Part shown: in pieces, positions 6,370-12,526 of the stretch
Layout of the letters: each line of letters opens with the position of its first letter
How positions within the stretch are numbered: position 1 is the first letter of the stretch
Assembly: GCA_958421655.1 (NCBI GenBank)
Contig: CATZMG010000055.1
Location: 1-15,565 of the forward strand
Reading direction: 5' to 3'
DNA length: 15,565 bases
Source of the DNA: an uncultured Collinsella sp.
Lineage (GTDB): Bacteria; Actinomycetota; Coriobacteriia; Coriobacteriales; Coriobacteriaceae
Made by a program: the position numbers and the translations under genes
Notes under the pieces: model-generated
What the model was told of the DNA's origin: nothing
Seen by the model: only the letters and a program-made list of their open reading frames with translations
Databases searched by the model: none

Positions 6370-9120
6370 ATGTCTGACAAGCGCCGCACCTTTGCCGTTA
6401 TCGACGGCAACTCGCTCATGCACCGCGCCTTCCACGCCGTGCCGCCCACCATGAATGCGCCGGACGGGCGCCCCACCAACGCGATCTTCGGCTTTCTGAA
6501 CATGTTTCTCAAGATGATCGATGCCTTTAACCCCGACGGTGTGGTCGTGGCGTTTGACAAGGGCAAACCGCGCGTGCGCATGGAGATGCTGCCGCAGTAT
6601 AAGGCGCAACGCCCGCCCATGGACCCCGATCTGCATGCGCAGTTTCCGATGATCAAGGAGCTGCTCACCGCGCTCAACGTGCCGATTCTGCAGTCCGAGG
6701 GCTGGGAAGGCGACGATATCCTGGGAACCATGGCGCGCCTGGGTGAAGAGGCCGGCTGCGACATGCTGCTGGTGACCGGCGACCGCGACATGTATCAACT
6801 CGTGACCGAGCACGTCAACGTGGTCTCGACCCGCAAGGGCCTGTCCGACGTGGCGATCATGACGCCCGAGAGCGTGGACGACCTGTATCACGGCATTACG
6901 CCGGCGCTCGTGCCCGATTTTTACGGCCTAAAGGGCGATACGTCGGACAACATTCCCGGCGTACCGGGCATCGGCCCCAAAAAGGCGAGCGCGCTCATCG
7001 CACAGTACGGCAGCTTGGATGAGGTCATCGCGCATGCCGACGAGGTCAAGGGCAAGATGGGCGAGAACCTGCGTGCGCACATCGACGATGCGCTGCTGAG
7101 CCGCAAGGTCGCAACCATTCGCACCGATGCGCCCGTCGAGCTCGACTTTGACGAAACGTCCTTCCCGGCGTTTTCTGCCGACGAAGTGTCCGCGGCGCTG
7201 GGCACACTTGGTATCACCGCCATGCAGAACCGTTTCTTGGCGCTGATCGGCGGCGAGGGCGGGGCTGCTGCTGCCTCCAGTGTGTTTGAGATGCCTGCTA
7301 TGGTTCGCGCAGCCGCCGGCGATGCCGACGCGCTTGGTGCCGTTGCGGCTGAGGTCTCCCGCGCGATTGATGCCGGCGAGTGGGTCGCCGCCGTGGTGGA
7401 CGACGACAAGGAAGAGGGCGCGCTCTTTGGACTGACGCGCACGCTGTGGTTGGCGACGTCCAAGGGCCTGTTCGCGCTCGAGGAGGGCGACAGCGCCTCC
7501 ACTGCCGTAGTCGATGGCTTCAACTTCGCTCACGGTGTGATCGCCGGCGTGCTTGCGCGCCTGTTTATGGAGGGCCGCGTGGCGAGCCCGGATACGAAGG
7601 CGCTGCTGCACGAGCTTTCGCCCATCGATTCTTCTGAGCCCGAGCTCATGGATCCGCTCGCTGCCGATTCCACGCGTATCTTCGATACCGTGGTCGCTGC
7701 CTATCTGCTGGATTCCGATCGCTCCGAGTTCGATGAGGCATATCTTGCCGATACGTATCTGCAGATGGCGCTGCCTGCGGCGCGCGGCGCAGAGGGTGCC
7801 GGTGAGGACGCTCCGGCGCCTGCCGCCCGTACTGCGGCCCTGACGCTGGCGCTCGTGGCGCCGTTGCGCGAGTGCATGGCCCGTGAGAATGCCTCCAACG
7901 TGTTCGATGGCATCGAGATGCCGCTTGTGCCGGTACTTGCCAAGATGGAGCGCGCGGGCATGCTCGTGGACCCTGACCGCCTGCGCAATCTGTCCGAGGG
8001 CCTGGCGACCCAGATTACCGAGGTCGAGCGCAGCATTCGCGACCTGGCAGGTGACGAGACCTTTAACATCGGCAGCCCCATGCAGCTCTCGCATGTGCTC
8101 TTTGATGTGATGGGCCTTCCGACCAAGGGTCTCAAAAAGACCAAGCGCGGCTACTATTCGACCAATGCCAAGGTGCTGAGCGACCTTGCGCGTGACCACG
8201 AAATCGTGCGTCTGATCTTGGACTGGCGTGAGAAGTCTAAGATCAAGTCCACCTATCTGGACACGCTGGGCCCGCTACGCCGTGGTGACGGCCGTGTGCA
8301 CACCACGTACAACCAGACCATCACCGCGACGGGACGTCTGTCTTCGAGCGACCCGAACCTGCAGAACATCCCGACGCGCTCGGAGCTGGGGCGTACCGTC
8401 AAGACGGCGTTTTCGGCAGGCGAGGGAAGCGTCTTTTTGGCGGTGGACTACTCGCAGATCGAGCTGCGTCTGCTGGCGCATCTCTCGGGTGACGAGCACT
8501 TGGTGCGCGCCTTTAACGAGGGCGAGGACTTCCATGCCGAGACGGCGGCGCGCGTGTTCGGTGTGCCGGTGTCCGAGGTAACGCCCGACCTGCGCAGTCG
8601 CGCCAAGGCCGTGAACTTTGGCATCGTGTATGGTCAGCAGGCCTACGGCCTGTCGCAGTCGCTGCATATCTCGATGGCCGAGGCACGCGACATGATCGAC
8701 CGTTACTACGAGGCCTACCCGGGCGTGCGCACATTCCTCGACAATGTGGTGGCACGTGCCAAGCAGACGGGCTACGCCGAGACCATGTACGGGCGCCGTC
8801 GCCATATTCCGGAGCTCAAGGCCAAAAACCCGCAACTCCGTGGCTTTGGTGAGCGCACGGCCATGAACCACCCCATGCAGGGCACCGCGGCCGACATCAT
8901 CAAGATCGCCATGGCCCGCGTAAGCCGCCGCCTGGAAGAAGAGGGCTTTGCCGCCCACATGATCTTACAGGTGCACGACGAACTGGACTTTGAGTGCCCC
9001 GTCGACGAAGTCGAGCGCCTCACCGCCATGGTCCGCGACGTCATGGAACACGTAGTAGACCTCCGCGTCCCCCTAATCGCCGAAGCCAGCACCGGCATAA
9101 CCTGGGCCGACGCCAAATAA
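6370..9120 (+). CDS. polA: DNA polymerase I
   Basis: A 916-residue family A polymerase for Okazaki fragment maturation and repair. Residues 1-290 are the 5'-3' exonuclease/flap domain, with VIDGNSLMHRAF (10-21), EGDDILGT (113-120), TGDRDMYQL (136-144), GDTSDNIPG (189-197) and the helix-hairpin-helix GIGPKKA (200-206). Residues 300-500 are a degenerate 3'-5' exonuclease domain without the Asp-x-Glu and Tyr-x-x-x-Asp motifs. The polymerase domain has motif A DYSQIELR (Asp693), motif B RSRAKAVNFGIVYG (742-755, Phe750, so good discrimination against dideoxynucleotides is expected) and motif C VHDE (868-871, Asp870). AGCGAGG 8 bases upstream supports ATG 6370; a GTG at 6331 is a poorer start. Proofreading is probably absent. 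Confidence 0.98.
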   Translation: MSDKRRTFAVIDGNSLMHRAFHAVPPTMNAPDGRPTNAIFGFLNMFLKMIDAFNPDGVVVAFDKGKPRVRMEMLPQYKAQRPPMDPDLHAQFPMIKELLTALNVPILQSEGWEGDDILGTMARLGEEAGCDMLLVTGDRDMYQLVTEHVNVVSTRKGLSDVAIMTPESVDDLYHGITPALVPDFYGLKGDTSDNIPGVPGIGPKKASALIAQYGSLDEVIAHADEVKGKMGENLRAHIDDALLSRKVATIRTDAPVELDFDETSFPAFSADEVSAALGTLGITAMQNRFLALIGGEGGAAAASSVFEMPAMVRAAAGDADALGAVAAEVSRAIDAGEWVAAVVDDDKEEGALFGLTRTLWLATSKGLFALEEGDSASTAVVDGFNFAHGVIAGVLARLFMEGRVASPDTKALLHELSPIDSSEPELMDPLAADSTRIFDTVVAAYLLDSDRSEFDEAYLADTYLQMALPAARGAEGAGEDAPAPAARTAALTLALVAPLRECMARENASNVFDGIEMPLVPVLAKMERAGMLVDPDRLRNLSEGLATQITEVERSIRDLAGDETFNIGSPMQLSHVLFDVMGLPTKGLKKTKRGYYSTNAKVLSDLARDHEIVRLILDWREKSKIKSTYLDTLGPLRRGDGRVHTTYNQTITATGRLSSSDPNLQNIPTRSELGRTVKTAFSAGEGSVFLAVDYSQIELRLLAHLSGDEHLVRAFNEGEDFHAETAARVFGVPVSEVTPDLRSRAKAVNFGIVYGQQAYGLSQSLHISMAEARDMIDRYYEAYPGVRTFLDNVVARAKQTGYAETMYGRRRHIPELKAKNPQLRGFGERTAMNHPMQGTAADIIKIAMARVSRRLEEEGFAAHMILQVHDELDFECPVDEVERLTAMVRDVMEHVVDLRVPLIAEASTGITWADAK

Positions 9121-9154
9121 AGACGCACCAACAACCCCAAAGTAACCAAAACCA

Positions 9155-9188
9155 GAAGGGGGCTCCTTGCCAACAAGGAGCCCCCTTC
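9155..9188. terminator. Hairpin terminator after polA
   Basis: GAAGGGGGCTCCTTG (9155-9169) pairs perfectly with 9174-9188 around a CCAA loop, 34 bases past the polA stop. The + strand 3' flank is AT-rich (ATCCAAATATATTC) rather than a T tract. The - strand flank contains GGTTTTGG, so it may act in both directions between the converging polA and HAD genes. Confidence 0.8.
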
Positions 9189-9224
9189 ATCCAAATATAT
9201 TCAGCTAAGTATCTAGACACTCAA

Positions 9225-9419
9225 GACGCCATCTTGGCGGCAGGTAAGTAAACCTAGGGCCTGGCCGGGCGGCACGGGTTAGCTTTTCGTAGATTCCGCA
9301 CGCAAAGAAAGCCACTTAATGTGGCTTTCGTCTTGCGCAGGACCTGACCGAGCGAAAAGTTAACCCGTGCCGCCCGGCCAGGCCCGATGGGACGGCTACC
9401 GAGCCGCCAAGATGGCGTC
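9225..9419. repeat. 195-bp quasi-palindrome between polA and HAD gene
   Basis: Three nested inverted pairs share one centre. The outer arms are GACGCCATCTTGGCGGC (9225-9241) and its perfect complement at 9403-9419. The middle arms are 33 bases each (9257-9289 and 9353-9385) with a single G-T mismatch. The inner arms are GAAAGCCAC (9307-9315) and GTGGCTTTC (9321-9329) around TTAAT. The spacers between arms pair poorly. The right outer arm and the stop codon of the HAD gene (9396-9398) lie inside the structure. The inner hairpin could terminate both converging transcripts. Confidence 0.9.
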
Positions 9420-10223
9420 GATGAGCGTCAGTACGCCCCCGTCGTTGTTGCTCGGAATGCGCCACTTGGCGTGCGCGTTCATGTGCTCCTCGGCATTGTC
9501 CACGATAAAGCTGTGACCGACGCGCTCGAGCATGGGGATGTCGTTGTAGGTATCGCCCACGGCGGCAGCATCGGCAATATCGATGCCCAGGTGCTCGCAC
9601 AGGTGAGCGATGCCGGCGCCCTTGTCGACGCCCAGGTTCATAAAGTCGATCCACTCGCGCCCGGCGTTGGTGACGTAGAGCTTGTCCGAGAACTCGGGGC
9701 TATAGGTCTCGCGGAAAGCGGGCTCGGCGTCGTAGCCTGGGAAGAAGACCGAAATCTTGTTGGACTCGAAATCGATGCCCTCAAAGCTGTCGACGTAGTT
9801 GATTGTGTTGTAGTAGACGCTGATCTCGTCGTGGTATTGATGGTCGCGGGCAAGCACGTAGAACTCGTCGAAGCAGCACAGGACGGGGACAGCGCGAGGA
9901 TCCTCCGAGGCACGGCTCAAGACCTGCTGATACAGCTCCACGTCAATATTGCTCTTATAGATATAGCTGCCGCGATAGATCACGCACGCTCCGTTATCGG
10001 GACAAAAAGCGAGGCGGTTCTTAATGCCCTCGAACATCTCTTCGAGCTTGGGGGCGGGACGTCCGCTGGCGGGGCAGAATACGATGCCTGCGTCGGCGAG
10101 CTTGTCCAGACGCTCGTCGAGACCCTGGGGCAGCACGCGATCGTCGGTCAGCAGCGTCTTGTCCATATCGACGGCGAGAATCTTAATGTTGCCGATGTTG
10201 GCGTCCGATTCGTAAGTTTGCAT
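9396..10223 (-). CDS. Cof-type HAD-IIB phosphatase
   Basis: A 275-residue haloacid dehalogenase-superfamily phosphatase, probably cytoplasmic and acting on a small sugar or cofactor phosphate. Motif I is DMDKTLL (Asp19 nucleophile, Asp21 general acid), motif II is ASGRP (Ser53), motif III is Lys201 in VDKGAG, and motif IV is GDTYNDIPM (Asp224, Asp228 for Mg). The C2 cap lies between residues about 85 and 190. Gly-Asn-Ile before motif I and the whole order fit the Cof/YidA group, where substrates are promiscuous, so no symbol is given. GAAAGG about 10 bases upstream supports the start. On the - strand TATAAC (10259-10264) is a possible -10 box. The last six codons fall inside the palindrome at 9225-9419. 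Confidence 0.92.
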   Translation of the reverse strand: MQTYESDANIGNIKILAVDMDKTLLTDDRVLPQGLDERLDKLADAGIVFCPASGRPAPKLEEMFEGIKNRLAFCPDNGACVIYRGSYIYKSNIDVELYQQVLSRASEDPRAVPVLCCFDEFYVLARDHQYHDEISVYYNTINYVDSFEGIDFESNKISVFFPGYDAEPAFRETYSPEFSDKLYVTNAGREWIDFMNLGVDKGAGIAHLCEHLGIDIADAAAVGDTYNDIPMLERVGHSFIVDNAEEHMNAHAKWRIPSNNDGGVLTLIDAILAAR

Positions 10224-10497
10224 AAAAATGCGCCTTTCGTTTCGAGATTGTTTCAGACGTTATAACCATCAACTAGTAGTCGAGCGTATTTTCGCAGGAA
10301 TGGTGCGTATTTGCACTGCAATTCACAAACTAATGAAAAAACTTTTCAGAAATTTGAATTTGTCGCTTGCGCAGCGTGCACTTTATCGTAATATAGCGAA
10401 CATCGAAAACGGAGACGGCAAAAGAGCCGTTTACCGAGGAAAAGGTACCGTTTGCGATATTTGAATTGCGCCCGGCGATACGTGAAAGGAGAGGCAG
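10224..10497. other. Divergent spacer between HAD gene and argG leader
   Basis: This AT-richer spacer holds the outward promoters of the two flanking units. It includes TATAAC for the HAD gene (- strand) and the candidate argG leader promoter. It also has a small hairpin ACGGC/GCCGT (10415-10419, 10426-10430) in the argG 5' leader. An open frame of 78 codons crosses it, but it lacks a ribosome site and overlaps the promoters, so I see no gene here. Confidence 0.5.
10367..10394 (+). promoter_or_regulatory. Candidate promoter of the argG leader
   Basis: TTGCGC (10367-10372) and TAATAT (10389-10394) are spaced by 16 bases in an AT-rich stretch about 100 bases before the leader peptide start. 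It is the best promoter-like pair upstream of the leader, but neither box is perfect. Confidence 0.45.
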
Positions 10498-10572
10498 ATG
10501 CAGTTCGTAAAGATCATCACCACTGCAGACAATGCCATCCGACGCCAGCGCGCAATTTCCCGACGACGATAA
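10498..10572 (+). CDS. Arginine-rich leader peptide upstream of argG
   Basis: A 24-residue reading frame whose last ten residues are RRQRAISRRR, six of them arginine, followed by TAA. Its ribosome site, AAAGGAGAGG at 10485-10494, is the best in the window. The final three codons are consecutive CGA, a codon I do not see in argG, which uses CGC and CGT. The stop codon begins in the stem and ends in the loop of a small hairpin (10565-10580). argG starts 205 bases downstream. This is the layout of a ribosome-stalling leader peptide that senses charged tRNA-Arg: scarce arginine stalls ribosomes on the Arg codons and changes the folding of the RNA downstream. The peptide and its codons are seen; the control mechanism is inferred. 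Confidence 0.75.
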   Translation: MQFVKIITTADNAIRRQRAISRRR

Positions 10573-10724
10573 CAATCGTCTCTGTCCGCATGGGGCGCAA
10601 TGCCTCAACAGAGTCATTTTGAGGTCGTTGGGTTTAAGCACGACATAGCCGCATGTTTCTAGGGCATGCCTGTGATGCATTCTGCTGAATAACCTGATAT
10701 TGCACGGTTTTTGACCTCAAGGTG
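10561..10724 (+). promoter_or_regulatory. Candidate argG attenuator with competing stems
   Basis: Segment pairs that exclude one another follow the Arg codons. GACGAT/ATCGTC (10565-10570, 10575-10580) uses the Arg codons themselves. CTCTGT/ACAGAG (10580-10585, 10608-10613) has an inner GCAT/ATGC (10588-10591, 10600-10603). CCTCAA/TTGAGG (10603-10608, 10619-10624) competes with it. CATTTTGAGGTC/GACCTCAAGGTG (10615-10626, 10713-10724) gives a 12-bp stem with two G-U pairs. None is followed by a classic T tract, although TTTTT lies at 10708-10712, so termination versus another output is undecided. Confidence 0.45.
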
Positions 10725-10777
10725 ACTTGCAACTGACCGATGTTCTAACTAGCTACCAAGGGCGAAAGGAAACAGCC

Positions 10778-12004
10778 ATGAGCAAGGAAAAAGTCGTTCT
10801 CGCATATTCCGGTGGTCTTGATACATCCGTATGTGTCAAGTGGCTCCAGGACGAGAAGAATCTCGATGTCGTTTGCGTCTGCGGCAACGTGGGCCAGGAG
10901 GAGACCGGCCTGGATGCCAAGAAGCAGAAGGCGCTCGACCTGGGCGTTCTCGATTGCCAGGTGCTCGACCTGCGCGACGAGTTCTCCGATGAGTTCCTGA
11001 CTAAGGCCATCGCCGCAAACTCCATGTACGAGAACAAGTACCCGCTGCTCTCCGCTCTTTCCCGCCCGCTGCTTGCCAAGAAGCTTGTTGAGGTCGCCCA
11101 CGAGTTTGGCGCGACCTACGTCGCCCACGGCTGCACCGGCAAGGGCAACGACCAGGTCCGCTTTGAGGCTGCCGTCAAGGCCCTCGACCCCGAGCTCAAG
11201 GTTATCGCCCCGGTTCGCGAGTGGGATCTGAAGTGCCGTCCCGACGAGGTCGCCTATGCCCACGCCCACAACGTGCCGGTTCCCGAGGGTGCCAACGATA
11301 ACCCCTATTCCATCGACGACAACCTGTGGGGTCGTGCCATTGAGTGCGGCCACCTGGAGGATCCCTGGAACGAGCCGCTCGATGACGCTTGGATTATGAC
11401 CAAGAACCCCGAGGACACGCCGGACACCCCGACCTACACCGAGATTGAGTTTGAGGCCGGCAAGCCTGTCGCCGTCGACGGCAAGAAGATGAAGCTCTCC
11501 GAGATCGTCATCGCCCTCAACAAGATCTCCGGCGACAACGGCTTTGGCCGTCTTGACCTGGTTGAGGATCGTCTGGTGGGCCTCAAGAGCCGCGAGTGCT
11601 ATGAGGTTCCCGGAGCCCTGACGCTCATCACCGCCCACAAGGCGCTTGAGGACATCTGCGTCGAGGGCGACCTGCTCAAGACCAAGATCAAGCTCGAGCA
11701 GGATTGGGCTACCGCCGTGTACAACGGCCAGTGGTACAGCCCGCTCAAGAACGCACTCGACGCCTTTATGGCCGACACCCAGAAGTTCGTGACCGGCACC
11801 GTCCGTCTGAAGTTCTTTAAGGGCAACTGCCATGTCGTCGGCCGCAAGAGCCCCTTCAGCCTCTACGACTACGGTCTGGCTACCTACGACCGCGACACCA
11901 CGTTTGACGAGAAGGCCAGCGCCGGCTTTATCGAGATCGATACGCTGTCGCTCAAGACGTGGGCAAAGGTCCAGGGCCCCATCTCTGCTGCCGCCCAGGC
12001 CTAG
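10778..12004 (+). CDS. argG: Argininosuccinate synthase
   Basis: A 408-residue cytoplasmic enzyme that joins citrulline and aspartate using ATP, the penultimate step of arginine synthesis. The N-type ATP pyrophosphatase loop AYSGGLDTS is at 9-17. GCTGKGNDQVRFE, the block SIDDNLWGR with ECGHLEDPW, and GRLDLVEDRLVGLKSRECYE are the substrate-binding stretches of the family, and length is normal. The start follows GAAAGGA 8 bases upstream, after a long 5' leader that encodes the arginine-rich peptide. Codon use is strongly biased (AAG, CTC, GGC), consistent with high expression. argH lies 522 bases downstream on the same strand beyond a strong terminator, so the pair are probably separate units. 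Confidence 0.98.
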   Translation: MSKEKVVLAYSGGLDTSVCVKWLQDEKNLDVVCVCGNVGQEETGLDAKKQKALDLGVLDCQVLDLRDEFSDEFLTKAIAANSMYENKYPLLSALSRPLLAKKLVEVAHEFGATYVAHGCTGKGNDQVRFEAAVKALDPELKVIAPVREWDLKCRPDEVAYAHAHNVPVPEGANDNPYSIDDNLWGRAIECGHLEDPWNEPLDDAWIMTKNPEDTPDTPTYTEIEFEAGKPVAVDGKKMKLSEIVIALNKISGDNGFGRLDLVEDRLVGLKSRECYEVPGALTLITAHKALEDICVEGDLLKTKIKLEQDWATAVYNGQWYSPLKNALDAFMADTQKFVTGTVRLKFFKGNCHVVGRKSPFSLYDYGLATYDRDTTFDEKASAGFIEIDTLSLKTWAKVQGPISAAAQA

Positions 12005-12020
12005 CGCCTCCTTCCCTTGG

Positions 12021-12082
12021 TATCCGCGCGGCCCATCCGCGTGATACATAACGGGCGCACGGGGTCCCTACCTTTCGTTATG
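12021..12082 (+). repeat. Two tandem hairpins just after argG
   Basis: TATCCGCGCGG (12021-12031) pairs with CCGCGTGATA (12037-12046) around CCCAT with one bulge and one G-U pair. Directly next to it CATAACG (12047-12053) pairs with CGTTATG (12076-12082). Neither has a T tract. They begin 17 bases after the argG stop and could protect the argG mRNA 3' end. Confidence 0.55.
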
Positions 12083-12158
12083 CTTGCTGACACTTCTTAA
12101 CATCGGTGGCCCCTACGTTCCGCCCGCATATATGATGCCGCGTCTGCGGCTGAGTCCG

Positions 12159-12186
12159 AGCCCCGCCGGGGTTGTCCGGCGGGGCT
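12159..12186 (+). terminator. Intrinsic terminator between argG and argH
   Basis: AGCCCCGCCGG (12159-12169) pairs perfectly with CCGGCGGGGCT (12176-12186) around GGTTGT, followed by CCTTCTATCAATTT. It is a strong stem with a moderate pyrimidine tail, 155 bases past the argG stop. Confidence 0.8.
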
Positions 12187-12237
12187 CCTTCTATCAATTT
12201 GGCGGCTCTGCGCCTATATATATGAGGAGTATCCATT

Positions 12238-12408
12238 ATGTTCAATGCTATCGCGCATGCTTTACTTGCCCTCGCGCCCGAGTTCGATGCTGCAAGGGTC
12301 GAGGACGTCCCTATGAGCCTGAAGGCCTGGATCGATGGTTCGCAGGGCAACATCCGGAGGGAGACGTTGGGCGCCAAGTGCATGGCGCGTCACTTCTTTG
12401 CAAATTAG
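12238..12408 (+). CDS. Possible 56-residue small protein
   Basis: A short open frame between the argG terminator and argH with a ribosome site (GAGGAG, 8 bases before ATG). It begins MFNAIAHALLALAPEFDAAR and ends MARHFFAN. No signal peptide, cysteine cluster or clear membrane span is visible; the N-terminal half could be an amphipathic helix, the middle (SLKAWIDG) and the end are basic. I do not recognise the family. It is not arginine-rich enough to be a second arginine leader. It has a terminator before it and argH 118 bases after it, so it may be expressed on its own or with argH. Confidence 0.5.
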   Translation: MFNAIAHALLALAPEFDAARVEDVPMSLKAWIDGSQGNIRRETLGAKCMARHFFAN

Positions 12409-12526
12409 CTACATGGCTCCGCACACGGTGGGGAATGTGTAAAACTAGCGGTTGAAAAATCGCTTTAGCGATATGGCGCATTGCTTTGGGCGCTTGTTTT
12501 GGTATTTGGAGAAAGGGGACGGTTCC

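Noticed and set aside
6928..8199. 423-codon - strand frame inside polA
   Set aside because: It lies opposite intact polA domains, has no family motif and no ribosome site.
10228..10464. 78-codon + frame upstream of the argG leader
   Set aside because: It begins at the HAD start region, has no ribosome site and runs through the promoter region of the argG leader.
10573..10777. T-box riboswitch for argG
   Set aside because: I looked for the T-box core (AGGGTGGNACCGCG) and a terminator/antiterminator pair and found neither; the leader peptide explains the region better.
10745..12049. 434-codon - strand frame opposite argG
   Set aside because: A mirror frame of a strongly codon-biased gene; argG motifs on the + strand are unambiguous.
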